64,000 bases of DNA from Chelatococcus sp. YT9 (GTDB lineage Bacteria > Pseudomonadota > Alphaproteobacteria > Rhizobiales > Beijerinckiaceae): the NCBI RefSeq assembly GCF_018398315.1, contig NZ_JAHBRW010000002.1, positions 1,844,637 to 1,908,636 on the forward strand, given 5' to 3'. The notes under the pieces were generated by a model. It was not told where the DNA came from. It searched no databases and was given only the letters and a program-made list of their open reading frames with translations. A program made the position numbers and the translations under genes. Positions within the stretch are counted from its first letter, which is position 1. Each line of letters opens with the position of its first letter. Below are positions 46,491 to 56,600 of the stretch, piece after piece.

Positions 46491-46866
46491 CGACTGCGGG
46501 AGGACCAGGCCGCATCAGTCGACAGGTTCTGACCCGACGCTTAACAATAGAGGATTTTCTTTTCCCCGGGTGCTGGCTTGGTTGACGCCGCGATCCGATC
46601 GTTTTGCTGCCATTTCCCGCGCTTTCTTCGACCGCAACCGTCCCGCGTCACCGGCGTTGTCTCCGGTCGTTATGAACGCTGCGATAGCGCTGAATCATGC
46701 GCCGACACACGCTGGCTCCGCTGGGTGATCGGCCGCAGGCGAGCGACGCGAGTGCAAGTTCCACGCGGGAAATAAGGCTCGGTCGTGTCCTTCGATAAGA
46801 AGCCGCCGCGCCAGGACCGGCGCTGCGGCTCCTTATCATCGCGTTCGCTCGCAAGCCCGGCCGAGG
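46491..46866. other. Intergenic region between convergent genes, no gene recognised
   Basis: The LacI gene and fmdB end toward each other across 376 bases. Short frames here are arginine-rich and overlap on both strands. No strong terminator stem with a T tract was found. Confidence 0.4.
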
Positions 46867-47229
46867 TCAGTGACTGATCATCCACGGGCGAGCCGACGGG
46901 AAAGACTTGGCGGCCTGTCCCACGCTTCCCCCCTCACCGGCACCGCTTGCTTTTCCGCCCCAGCCCTTGAGCGCGAGGGATTTTCCGGAGCAGCATCCGC
47001 ATCCCGCGCCATGCCCGGACGACCGTCGCGGTTCATGTGCGCTGCGTTCGTTGGCGGCATGGGCAAGGTGTGACGACCGGTTCGCCATGCCGATCGCGGG
47101 CGCGGTCAGCAGGACCCGCGGTGCCTCCTCGCCGCAATCCGGACAACAGCAGGGTGCGGCGAAGTCCGCCATCGGCCTGAGCGCCGTGAACGGTCCGCAA
47201 GCCTCGCATTCATAGTCATACACAGGCAT
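46867..47229 (-). CDS. fmdB: FmdB-family zinc-ribbon protein
   Basis: The 120-residue protein opens with MPVYDYECEACGPFTALRPM, and CCCPDCGEEAPRVLL follows, giving the paired cysteines of the FmdB zinc ribbon. The tail is glycine-rich with a second cysteine group (GCGCCSGK) near residue 80. FmdB-type proteins accompany formamidase genes and were described as regulatory. The start at 47229 begins exactly at the conserved MP(V/I)YDYxC. It lies seven bases after fmdA. Confidence 0.83.
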   Translation of the reverse strand: MPVYDYECEACGPFTALRPMADFAAPCCCPDCGEEAPRVLLTAPAIGMANRSSHLAHAANERSAHEPRRSSGHGAGCGCCSGKSLALKGWGGKASGAGEGGSVGQAAKSFPSARPWMISH

Positions 47230-47236
47230 GGGCGCC

Positions 47237-48466
47237 TCACAGATCCGGTGCGAGCGGCATATCGACGGAGCCGTCCAGGAATTTCTGCGGCCCAGATGCG
47301 CTCGGATTGATGTCGAAGTCGAAGATCTGCGTCGGCAACCACAAGGTTGCGCAAGCATTCGGAATATCGACGACGCCGGAGATGTGGCCCTGGACAGGAG
47401 CCGTTCCGAGGATCGAATAGGCCTGCGCGCCGGAATATCCGAATTTCTTCAGGTATTCGATGGCGTTGAGACAGGCCTGCCGATAGGCGACATGGACATC
47501 GAGATAGTGCTGGCCACCCTGCTCGTCGACGGAAATGCCCTCGAAGATGAGGTAGTCATTGTAGTTCGGCGTGATCGGCGACGGCTTGAAGATCGGGTTC
47601 TTGATCCCGTATTTCGCCATTCCGCCCTTGATGAGGTCCACCTTCACATGCACCCATCCCGCCATCTCGATGGCGCCGCAGAAGGTGATCTCGCCATCAC
47701 CCTGGCTGAAGTGCAGGTCGCCCATGGAAAGGCCGGCGCCCGGCACATAGACCGGGAAAAAGATCTTCGAGCCGCGCGACAGGTCCTTGATGTCGCAATT
47801 GCCACCGTGCTCGCGCGGCGGCACCGTGCGCGCGCCCTCGGCCGCGGCCTTGTCCTTCGCCTCGCCCTTCAGCCGCCCCATATGGGCCGTCGGCCCGAAG
47901 GGCGGGTTGGCAAGCGGCGGCACGCGCTCGGGATTTGTCTTGATGAAGCCGACCTCGCGCTCGTTCCAGGTGGCGAGCAGTTTGGGGTCGGGCAGGCAAC
48001 CGATGAGGCCGGGATGGATGAGGCCGGCATAGCGCACGCCCGGCACGTGCCGCGACTTGGTGAAAAGCCCCTCGAAGTCCCAGATCGATTTCTGCGCCTC
48101 AGGGAAATGATCGGTCAGGAAGCCGCCGCCGTTCTTCTTGGAGAAGAACCCGTTGAAGCCCCACTGGCTTTCCGGCAAGGCGCCGACGTCGAGAAGATCG
48201 ACGACGAGAAGGTCGCCGGGTTCCGCGCCCTCGACACCGATCGGCCCGGACAGGAAATGCACGATCGACAGGTCAATATCGCGCACGTCGGACGCATCGT
48301 CGTTGTTCTTGATGAAACCGCCGGTCCAATCATAGGTCTCGACGATGAAGTCATCGCCGGGCTTTACCATCGCCACCATCGGGATATCCGGATGCCAACG
48401 GTTATGAACCTTGTCATTCTCATAGGCCGACTGGTTGAGATCGATCTTGATGATTGTATCGGGCAT
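47237..48466 (-). CDS. fmdA: Formamidase / short-chain amidase (FmdA/AmdA family)
   Basis: The 409-residue enzyme hydrolyses formamide or acetamide to the acid and ammonia. NRWHPDIP and GPIGVEGAEPGDLLVVDLLDVG near the N-terminus, REHGGNCDIKDLSRGSKIFFPVYV near residue 222, and GDLHFSQGDGEITFCGAIEM near residue 250 are the family core. It lies between fmdB and the urtE-type ATPase on one strand, linking amide uptake to hydrolysis. No urease genes are seen in the window. Confidence 0.92.
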   Translation of the reverse strand: MPDTIIKIDLNQSAYENDKVHNRWHPDIPMVAMVKPGDDFIVETYDWTGGFIKNNDDASDVRDIDLSIVHFLSGPIGVEGAEPGDLLVVDLLDVGALPESQWGFNGFFSKKNGGGFLTDHFPEAQKSIWDFEGLFTKSRHVPGVRYAGLIHPGLIGCLPDPKLLATWNEREVGFIKTNPERVPPLANPPFGPTAHMGRLKGEAKDKAAAEGARTVPPREHGGNCDIKDLSRGSKIFFPVYVPGAGLSMGDLHFSQGDGEITFCGAIEMAGWVHVKVDLIKGGMAKYGIKNPIFKPSPITPNYNDYLIFEGISVDEQGGQHYLDVHVAYRQACLNAIEYLKKFGYSGAQAYSILGTAPVQGHISGVVDIPNACATLWLPTQIFDFDINPSASGPQKFLDGSVDMPLAPDL

Positions 48467-48499
48467 GGACGGGCTCCCTGGAAGTCTGTCTGAGGTTGC

Positions 48500-49189
48500 T
48501 CAAACGGAAAGAAAACTTGAGATCGTGGCTTCGTCGACGGCGTCGCGATCCTCCTCGTGGACGATCTCGCCGTTCTCGATCACGAGGATGCGGTCCGCGA
48601 TATCGAGAGCAAAGGACAGCACCTGCTCGGATACGATAATGGACAAGCCGCGCTCGTCGCGGATCCGTTTGAGGGTGCGGGCCATGTCGCGGATGATCGA
48701 TGGCTGGATGCCTTCCGTCGGCTCGTCGAGCAGGAGAACTTTGGGCTTACTTGCCAGCGCGCGGGCGATCGCGAGCTGCTGCTGCTGGCCGCCGGAGAGA
48801 TTTCCACCGCGCCTGTCCTTCATCTCGAGCAGCACGGGAAAGAGTTCGTAGATGCTCTCGGGCACCTCTGACTCCCCGGTCGTGGTCAGGCCGGTCTCGA
48901 TGTTCTCCTTGACCGTCATCGTCGAAAAGATCATCCGCCCTTGCGGCACATAGGCGATGCCCCTGGCCACGCGCTCATAGCTCTTGAGCCCGGTGATCGC
49001 GTCGGAACCGACGGTCACCTGGCCGCTTTTCGTCGGCACGACGCCCATCAGCGCCTTCATGAGCGTCGTCTTGCCCATGCCGTTGCGCCCCATGATGGCG
49101 ACGATCTCGCCGGGCGCGACATGGAAGTCGAGGCCATGGAGAACCTCGCTCTGGCCATAGGCGACATGCAGGTCCTGAACTGTCAGCAT
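48500..49189 (-). CDS. urtE: Urea/short-chain amide ABC transporter ATPase UrtE
   Basis: The 229-residue ATPase has Walker A GRNGMGKTTLMKALMGV near residue 33, with the Met that is typical of UrtE, GIAYVPQGRMIFSTMTVKEN, signature NLSGGQQQQLAIARAL and Walker B VLLLDEPTEGIQPSII. It overlaps no neighbour; fmdA follows 33 bases later. Confidence 0.92.
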   Translation of the reverse strand: MLTVQDLHVAYGQSEVLHGLDFHVAPGEIVAIMGRNGMGKTTLMKALMGVVPTKSGQVTVGSDAITGLKSYERVARGIAYVPQGRMIFSTMTVKENIETGLTTTGESEVPESIYELFPVLLEMKDRRGGNLSGGQQQQLAIARALASKPKVLLLDEPTEGIQPSIIRDMARTLKRIRDERGLSIIVSEQVLSFALDIADRILVIENGEIVHEEDRDAVDEATISSFLSV

Positions 49190-49198
49190 GGCAAGCCC

Positions 49199-49960
49199 TC
49201 AATGTCCGAGATAGACCTCGACGACACGCGGATCATGTTTCACGCGCTCCATCGAGCCCTCCGAGAGAACCTTGCCCTGGTGCAGCACCGTCACGCGATG
49301 GGCGATGTCCTCGACGAACTTCATGTCGTGCTCGATGACGATCACCGAGCGGTTCTTGATGATCTTGTGCAGGAGCTCTGCGGTCTTCTTGCGCTCGCTC
49401 ACACTCATGCCGGCAACCGGCTCGTCGAGCATCATGAGGTCCGGATCCTGGATGAGCAGCATCCCGATCTCCAGCCACTGCTTCTGTCCGTGGCTGAGAA
49501 ACTCGGCGCGCTCATCGAGGTGGTCGGCGAGAAAGATGGTTTCGGCGATGTCCTCGACCCGCGCGCGCACCTCCGCGTCGCGCCTGAACGTCAGCGCACC
49601 GAAGACGGAGCGCCCGCGCGGAAAGGAAATCTCCAGGTTCTCGAAGACCGTCAGATCATCGTAGATCGAAGGGTTCTGGAACTTCCGGCCGACGCCGGCG
49701 AGCACGATATTGCTTTCCGACATCTTCGTCAGTTCCAGGTCACGAAACTTGATGGAGCCAGATGTCGCCCTGGTACGCCCGCAGATGAGATCGAGAACCG
49801 TCGTCTTGCCGGCCCCATTTGGACCGATGATGACGCGGATCTCGTTCTCGTCCACATAGAACGAGACGTCGTTCACCGCCTTGAAACCGTCGAATGATAC
49901 CGTCAGAGCCTCGACGGCGAGGACGAACTGCTTTTGCGGATCTTTCGGGGGAATGATCAT
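49199..49960 (-). CDS. urtD: Urea/short-chain amide ABC transporter ATPase UrtD
   Basis: The 253-residue ATPase has Walker A GPNGAGKTTVLDLICGRTR near residue 44, the UrtD-type signature FLSHGQKQWLEIGMLL near residue 160 and Walker B LMMLDEPVAGMS. The ATG at 49960 with a GAGGTGAAC leader is chosen; the frame runs 70 codons further but antisense to urtC. Confidence 0.92.
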   Translation of the reverse strand: MIIPPKDPQKQFVLAVEALTVSFDGFKAVNDVSFYVDENEIRVIIGPNGAGKTTVLDLICGRTRATSGSIKFRDLELTKMSESNIVLAGVGRKFQNPSIYDDLTVFENLEISFPRGRSVFGALTFRRDAEVRARVEDIAETIFLADHLDERAEFLSHGQKQWLEIGMLLIQDPDLMMLDEPVAGMSVSERKKTAELLHKIIKNRSVIVIEHDMKFVEDIAHRVTVLHQGKVLSEGSMERVKHDPRVVEVYLGH

Positions 49961-49967
49961 GTTCACC

Positions 49968-51116
49968 TCACTCCGCGGGAGCGCCTTGCAGCGGCTGCTC
50001 GGTTTCTGCCGGGCGGCGCCGTGTGAGACGCGCGACCAGCGGGGCGACATAGCTGTGGTAGATGCCGGCGAGCCCGTTCGGGAACACCATGACGACGGCG
50101 ATGAACAGCGCGCCGAGCCCGAAGAGCCAGAGTTCGGGGAAGCTCTCGGAGAAGGCCGTCTTGGCGACATTCACAAGAAGCGTGCCGTAGACGGCCCCGA
50201 AGAGCGACAGCCGGCCGCCGACCGCGGTGTAGATGACCATTTCAATCGACGGCACGATGCCGACGAAGGACGGCGACATGAACCCCACCTGCAGCGTGAA
50301 CATCGCGCCGCCGATCGCCGCGAAAGCAGCCGCCAGGCAAAAGGCGAAGATCTTGAAGTTGGCGACGGAATAGCCGGAGAACCGGACCCGGTCCTCCTTG
50401 TCGCGCATGGCGACCAGCACGCGGCCGAGCTTGGAGCGCTTTACATATTGGGCGAGCAGGATGCAGGCGATCAGAAGGCCGCCATTGACGAAATAGAGGA
50501 TCTGCTTGGCGCTGTCTGTGCGGATGTCCCAGCCTTGCAGGGTCCTGAGATCCGTGATGCCGTTGATGCCGCCGGTGTACCCCTGCCGGCCAACGATCAG
50601 GATGGTGAGGATCGCCGCGATCGCCTGGGTGATGATGGCGAAGTACACGCCGCCGACACGTCGCTTGAACATGGCGGCGCCAATAAAGAAGGCAAAAAGC
50701 GTTGGCACCGCGATGATGAGGATCAGCGTCAAAGTCAGGCTCTTGAACGGCAGCCAGAAGAATGGAAGTTCCGTCAGCTGGTTCCAGTCCATGAAGTCCG
50801 GGATGCCGGGCGTGGATTGGATCTTGGTGTTCTCGACGCTCGACGCCTCGAGCTTGAGATACATCGCCATGCAGTAGCCGCCGAGGCCGAAGAAGATGCC
50901 CTGGCCAAGGCTGAGAATGCCCCCGAAGCCCCAGCACAGCACGAGCCCCAGCGCCACGAAGGCATAGGTGAGATATTTGCCGACGAGGTTCAGGCGGAAC
51001 GCATCGAGCGTCGCGGGGAGGACCACCAGGATCAGGGCGGCGACGATGAGGATCGAGACGACTTCCAGCGGCTTCATGAAGGCCGTGTCGTCGGCGGATT
51101 TGGAGCGAATGACCAT
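49968..51116 (-). CDS. urtC: Urea/short-chain amide ABC transporter permease UrtC
   Basis: The 382-residue LivM-type permease has LVLCWGFGGILSLGQGIFFGLGGYCMAMYL near residue 55 and FSGYSVANFKIFAFCLAAAFAAIGGAMF near residue 245. It lies three bases after urtB and has a roughly 55-residue insert after the second membrane segment (LEASSVENTKIQ onward), as in other UrtC proteins. Confidence 0.92.
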   Translation of the reverse strand: MVIRSKSADDTAFMKPLEVVSILIVAALILVVLPATLDAFRLNLVGKYLTYAFVALGLVLCWGFGGILSLGQGIFFGLGGYCMAMYLKLEASSVENTKIQSTPGIPDFMDWNQLTELPFFWLPFKSLTLTLILIIAVPTLFAFFIGAAMFKRRVGGVYFAIITQAIAAILTILIVGRQGYTGGINGITDLRTLQGWDIRTDSAKQILYFVNGGLLIACILLAQYVKRSKLGRVLVAMRDKEDRVRFSGYSVANFKIFAFCLAAAFAAIGGAMFTLQVGFMSPSFVGIVPSIEMVIYTAVGGRLSLFGAVYGTLLVNVAKTAFSESFPELWLFGLGALFIAVVMVFPNGLAGIYHSYVAPLVARLTRRRPAETEQPLQGAPAE

Positions 51117-51119
51117 GTC

Positions 51120-52046
51120 TCAGCGCCTGACCTTGAGGACGAACAGGCCCTGCGGCCGCAGCATGAGAATGCCGACCACCGCGAGCAATGTGAGAACCTT
51201 GGCGATGGAGCCGGACAGGAAGAACTCCATGATCGACTGCGCCTGCGAGATGGTGAAGGCCGAGGCGATGGTCCCGGCAAGGCTGGCGGCGCCGCCGAAG
51301 ACGACCACGAGAAAGGTGTCGACGATGTAGAGCTGGCCTGCGGTTGGCCCCGTGGAGCCGATCATCGTGAAGGCCGAGCCGGCGATGCCGGCAATGCCGC
51401 AACCGATGCCGAAGGTGTAACGATCGACTTTCTCGGTGTTGATGCCCACCGCGCCCGCCATTACACGGTTCTGCACCACGGCACGCACCTGCATGCCCCA
51501 GCGCGAGCGATACATCATGACAGCGACGGCGATCGTGATGATGGTCGTCAGGGCCATCACGAAGAGGCCGTTGATCTGGATCTCGATGACATCCGTCACC
51601 GGAAGCGAGCCCAGCATCCACTGAGGCAGCTCCACGCCGACCTCGCGCGGACCGAAAACCGACCGGTAGAACTGCTGCAGGATGAGCGAGAGCCCCCAGG
51701 TGGCCAGCAGCGTATCCAGCGGTCGCTTGTAGAGCCGTCTGATCATCAGCCACTCCACGGCGACACCGAGGGCGCCGGAGGCAAGGAAGGCCAGGATCAT
51801 CGCGATGAAGAAGTAGATCGGGACAAGCGCTGGCAGATAGCTGTGAAAGAAGGTGGAGCACATCCAGGTCACATAGGCGCCCAGAATCATGAATTCGCCA
51901 TGGGCCATGTTGATGACGCCCATCTGGCCAAAGATGATGGCAAGCCCCAGCGCCATCAATAGAAATACCGAAAATAAGATAAGGCCGGCGAAGCCCTGCA
52001 TCACAAATATCGATGTAAGCTCGCCGAGCGAATAATCGCCGAACAT
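51120..52046 (-). CDS. urtB: Urea/short-chain amide ABC transporter permease UrtB
   Basis: The 308-residue LivH-type permease has LGLAIIFGQMGVINMAHGEFMILGAYVTW near residue 34 and RAVVQNRVMAGAVGINTEKVDRYTFGIG near residue 180, both UrtB hallmarks. A GGGAGG Shine-Dalgarno fixes the start at 52046. Confidence 0.92.
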   Translation of the reverse strand: MFGDYSLGELTSIFVMQGFAGLILFSVFLLMALGLAIIFGQMGVINMAHGEFMILGAYVTWMCSTFFHSYLPALVPIYFFIAMILAFLASGALGVAVEWLMIRRLYKRPLDTLLATWGLSLILQQFYRSVFGPREVGVELPQWMLGSLPVTDVIEIQINGLFVMALTTIITIAVAVMMYRSRWGMQVRAVVQNRVMAGAVGINTEKVDRYTFGIGCGIAGIAGSAFTMIGSTGPTAGQLYIVDTFLVVVFGGAASLAGTIASAFTISQAQSIMEFFLSGSIAKVLTLLAVVGILMLRPQGLFVLKVRR

Positions 52047-52127
52047 CTCAGCCTCCCGGCCAATGGACTGATGGGGACGATCGTCAATGGGTGAAGGCAC
52101 GACTTGGGTGAAGACACGACTTACCGC

Positions 52128-52150
52128 CGCCCAGGCATGAAGCCTGGGCG
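52128..52150 (-). other. Intercistronic hairpin between urtA and urtB
   Basis: CGCCCAGGC (52128-52136) and GCCTGGGCG (52142-52150) form a 9-bp stem with a 5-base loop. No T tract follows on the minus strand. It probably protects urtA mRNA or reduces read-through into the permeases, since binding proteins are needed in excess. Confidence 0.55.
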
Positions 52151-52213
52151 ACCTCCCCCCAGCGTTTCCCGTCTCGATTAGGTCAGCCTTCCCAGCGGCT
52201 TATTGGCACCGCT

Positions 52214-53473
52214 CTATTGGTAGCCCTTGGGAAATGGATCCGGCTCCATCAGCTCGGCTGTCTCGTAGATCACATCATACTGTCCATCGGGGCGCGCGCG
52301 TCCAACCCGGGTCTTCGACCACAGGTGGTGATTGGGATGGATTTTGACATAGCCTTCCGGCGCCTGCTTGAATTCCACCCCGGCGGACGCTTCCGCGATC
52401 TTGTCCACGTCGAAGGACCCCGCCTTCTCCACCGTCAGTTTCCACAGCCAGGGCCCGAGATAGGCCGCCTGCGTGACGTCACCGATAACGGTTTTTTCGC
52501 CCCACATCTTCTTGAAAGCGGAGACGAACTGCTTGTTGTTCGGATTATCGAGCGACTGGAAATACTTCATGCAGGCATAGGCGCCCGCGATGTTTTCACC
52601 GCCGATACCATCGATCTCGTCTTCCGTGACCGAAATCGTGACCAGCGTCTGCTTGTTGAGGTCGATACCGGCCGCCTTGAGCTGCTTGTAGAAAGCGACG
52701 TTCGAACCACCCACGATAATGGCGTAGATCACGTCCGGCTTCGTCAATTTGATCTTGTTGATGACGGAATTGAACTGCGTATGCCCGAGCGGGAAATATT
52801 CCTCGCCGACAACCTTCGTTTTGAGGACGTTCTCGATGTGCTTACGCGCGATCTTGTTGGACGTACGCGGCCAGATATAATCCGAGCCGAGCAGGTAGAA
52901 GGTCTTGGCTCCTTTTTCTTTGGAGACCCAATCGAGGCCGGCGAGGATCTGCTGCGTCGCCTCCTGGCCCGTATAGATGACGTTCTTTGACTGCTCCAGT
53001 CCTTCATAGAAGGTCGGATAGTAGAGCATGCCGTTATATTGCTCGAAGACGGGCAAAACCGCCTTTCGGGAGGCCGAGGTCCAGCAGCCCATAACCGCCG
53101 CGCATTTATCGTTGACGAGCAGCTTCTTCGCCTTTTCGGCAAAGGTCGGCCAATCGCTGCCGCCGTCTTCCTGGATGAACTTGATCTTGCGCCCGAGGAC
53201 GCCGCCTTCGGCGTTGATCTGCTCGATGGCGAGCTTCTCTGCCTGGACAGAACCCGTTTCAGAGATAGCCATCGTACCCGTTACGGAGTGCAGGATGCCG
53301 ACGGTGACCTCAGTATCGGTAACGGCAAGGCCGGTCGTGTTGACTGCGGAGGTCGCTGGCGCCTGCGCGAGGGCAGTCCGTGGCAAGGCAAGGCCGGCAA
53401 ATGGCATGGCGGCCATGCCGAGAAGCATCCTGCGTCGAAGATCTGATTGCGGACGATCCTTATCGTACGCCAT
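52214..53473 (-). CDS. urtA: Urea/short-chain amide ABC transporter substrate-binding protein UrtA
   Basis: The 419-residue periplasmic protein has a twin-arginine-like leader (LRRRMLLGMAAMPFAGLAL, cleaved near residue 36). VTVGILHSVTGTMAISETGSV, AEKLAIEQINAEGGVLGRKI, YYPTFYEGLEQSKNVIYTG and YIWPRTSNKIARKH are characteristic of UrtA/FmdD-type proteins. The neighbouring formamidase suggests short-chain amides as ligands at least as much as urea. It is divergent from the transporter-kinase gene. Confidence 0.9.
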   Translation of the reverse strand: MAYDKDRPQSDLRRRMLLGMAAMPFAGLALPRTALAQAPATSAVNTTGLAVTDTEVTVGILHSVTGTMAISETGSVQAEKLAIEQINAEGGVLGRKIKFIQEDGGSDWPTFAEKAKKLLVNDKCAAVMGCWTSASRKAVLPVFEQYNGMLYYPTFYEGLEQSKNVIYTGQEATQQILAGLDWVSKEKGAKTFYLLGSDYIWPRTSNKIARKHIENVLKTKVVGEEYFPLGHTQFNSVINKIKLTKPDVIYAIIVGGSNVAFYKQLKAAGIDLNKQTLVTISVTEDEIDGIGGENIAGAYACMKYFQSLDNPNNKQFVSAFKKMWGEKTVIGDVTQAAYLGPWLWKLTVEKAGSFDVDKIAEASAGVEFKQAPEGYVKIHPNHHLWSKTRVGRARPDGQYDVIYETAELMEPDPFPKGYQ

Positions 53474-53631
53474 GGCAACTTACCCCTCTTGATGTTTTGG
53501 GAGCAGGGTCTCGTGCCCCGCGACGCCATCATCGTTGGATAAATGCCGCAGTGCAGCAATACGTAGGATCACGTATACTGCACCGCGAAACACCTGACAT
53601 ACTGGTGCCGGATAACAGGGGGCGGACAGGT

Positions 53632-56600
53632 ATGAGCGGCCAGCAGCGGATCGACCGGGTCCGTCGCGAATATAATCAATGGGTCACGAACCAGACCCTC
53701 GAGGATTTCGCGTTGCGATTCACGGCCAAGCGTGCGCGCCGGTGGTCGCCGTTACGCGTCGCCAATACGGCGCTCGGCGCGATCTCGTTTCTTGCCCTGG
53801 AGGCGATCGGCGCCGCGACCACGCTCAGCTATGGCTTCACCAACGCGAGCCTTGCGATCCTAGCGGTCAGCACCCTGATTTTCATGACGGGCGTGCCGAT
53901 TTCCTATTACGCGTCGCGCTATGGCGTGGATATTGACCTGCTGACGCGCGGCGCCGGTTTCGGATACATCGGCTCGACGATCACATCGCTGATCTACGCG
54001 TCGTTCACTTTCATCTTCTTCGCCATAGAGGCCGTCATCCTCGCCATCGCAATCGAGATGATGACGGGTCTACCACGGGCCATCGGCTACCTGGTCAGCG
54101 CGCTCGTCGTCATCCCGCTTGTCACGCACGGCATCACCCTTATCAGCCGCTTCCAACTGTGGACTCAGCCGCTCTGGATCGTCCTGCAGATCGCCCCCTT
54201 CGTCGCCATCATGCATTATGAGCCGGATGTACTGTCAGACTGGACGGGTTTTACCGGGCGCCACGGTGACCTCGGCGGGGGCTTCTCGCTGATCCTGTTC
54301 GGCGCCGCCTCCAGCGTCATGTTCTCGCTCGTCGCGCAGATCGGCGAGCAGGTCGACTTCCTGCGCTTCCTGCCGCGGGAGCGCAGCGGAAAGCGGTGGG
54401 CCTGGTGGCTGGCCTTGGTTTCCGCGGGACCTGGATGGATCATCATCGGCGCGCTGAAGATGCTCGCCGGTTCTTTCCTCGCCGTCTACGCGCTGAAGCA
54501 GGGCGTGACCGAGGAGCAGGCCGTCGAACCGGCCGAAATGTATGTGACGGCCTTCGAGACCATCTTCGGCGATCCACGCGTCGCGCTCTATATCGCCTGT
54601 GCCTTCGTCATCCTGTGCCAGCTCAAGATCAATGTGACGAACGCCTATGCCGGATCTATCGCCTGGTCGAACTTCTTTTCTCGCCTCACCCACAGCCATC
54701 CCGGCCGTGTGGTATGGCTGGTGTTCAACCTGGGCGTAGCCGTTCTTCTCATGGAGCTCGGCGTCTACCGCGCGCTGGAAAACACCCTCGCACTCTATTC
54801 GAATGTCGCCATCGGCTGGGTCGGGGCCATCGTTGCCGATCTCGTCATCAACAAGCCGCTGAAGCTCTCGCCTGCGCATATCGAGTTCAAGCGCGCCCAC
54901 CTCTACGACATCAACCCCGTCGGCGTCGGCGCTATGCTGATTGCGACCACCGTCGGCATATCGACCTTTTTCGGCCTCGCGGGCGAACTGGCAAAGGCGC
55001 TATCGCCCTTTCTGGCGCTCGGCGCCGCTCTCGTCACGGCACCGCTCATCGCCTGGGCGACGAGCGGGAGATATTATCTCGCGCGTACGCCCAAGAAGAG
55101 TTGGCAGAAGCGCGACTCGATCAAGTGCTGCATCTGCGAGCACGCCTTCGAGCCCGAGGACATGGCCTCCTGCCCGGCCTATGCAGGCCCGATCTGCTCC
55201 CTCTGCTGCTCGCTGGACGCCCGCTGCGACGATCTCTGCAAGCCACACGCGCGCTATCCCGTGCAGATGCGAGCTGCGCTCACACGAATCTTGCCCTCAA
55301 AGCTGCATGGCTGGCTGACAGCCGATGTCACCTATTTTCTGGGTGTGTTCTTCCTGGCGGGCGGCGTCATCGCCCTTACACTCACCCTCATCTATCTGCA
55401 GAGCACCAGCGATCCATCCGTTGACCCGGCCATCGCCGCCGGCCTTCTCTGGAAAGCCTTCTTCGTTCTCGCCATCATCATCGGCGTAGCTGCCTGGCTA
55501 TTCGTCCTCGTTCAAGCGAGCCGCACCGCGGCCCAGGAAGAATCCCGCCGGCAGACGACACTCCTGATGAACGAGATCGAGGCGCACAACCGTACTGATG
55601 CTGCTCTGCAGCGCGCCAAGGATGCGGCCGAAGCCGCCAACCACGCCAAGAGCCGTTACGTTGTGGGGCTGAGCCACGAGCTGCGGACGCCGCTCAACGC
55701 CATCGTCGGCTATGCGCAGATCCTCGAGAATGACACCGCGATCGCCGCAAAGCAGCGCGGGCAGATCCATGTCGTCCGTCGCAGTGCCGATCACCTGTCT
55801 GGTCTGATCGACGGCATCCTCGACATATCCAAGATCGAGGCCGGCCGGCTTGATCTCTCACGCGACGAAATCCCCCTGGTCGAATTCCTCGACCAGATCG
55901 TCGGCATGTTCAAGCTGCAAGCTGCCGCCAAGGGCCTCCAATTCTGCTTCGACCGACCCGCGAACCTGCCCGCGGTCGTCTATGCCGATGGCAACCGCCT
56001 GCGCCAGGTCCTGATCAACCTTCTCTCGAACGCCATCAAGTTTACCGTGGAAGGCAAGGTGACCTTCGCCCTCGCCTACAGGAGCCCGGTCGCCGAGTTC
56101 ACCATCGCGGATACCGGGCCGGGCATCCCGGCGGCAGATCTGGAGCGAATCTTCGAGCCCTTCGAGCGGGGCGCGGGGCGTCCCGGTCAAATGCCGCCCG
56201 GCACGGGGCTTGGACTGACCATCTCGAAGCTTCTCGCCGGCGTGATGGGCGGCAGCATCACCGTGACGAGCGAGCCCGGCATAGGCACTGCCTTCAAGGT
56301 CAAGCTGCTCTTGTCGGAAGTGGCGGATCCCCGCCCGATCATCGGGAGCGAGGATCATATCACCGGCTATGTCGGTCCGCGGCGGACGATCTTCGTGGTC
56401 GATGACGACCCAGTCCACCACGATCTCATGCGTGAGATTCTCGGTCCTCTCGGCTTCATCATTCTCCATGCGACCCATGGCGAAGCTTGTATCGACATGG
56501 CGCACCACGTCCGTCCGGATCTCTTCCTGATCGACGTCTCCATGGCTGGCATGGATGGCTGGGCCCTGGCGCAAGCCCTGCGCGAACAGGGCCAGGATCA

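Noticed and set aside
50242-51861. Open frame of 539 codons on the minus strand, rich in His and Arg
   Set aside because: It is the shifted frame of urtC and urtB and resembles no protein.
49881-51962. Open frame of 693 codons on the plus strand
   Set aside because: It is antisense to urtD, urtC and urtB, which have clear family motifs. Its Glu/Asp/His/Arg-rich composition is typical of an antisense frame in GC-rich DNA.
53380-53631. Upstream extension of the transporter-kinase frame
   Set aside because: It overlaps the start of divergent urtA and the promoter region, and its residues do not resemble the NCS1 N-terminus. The ATG at 53632 is preferred.
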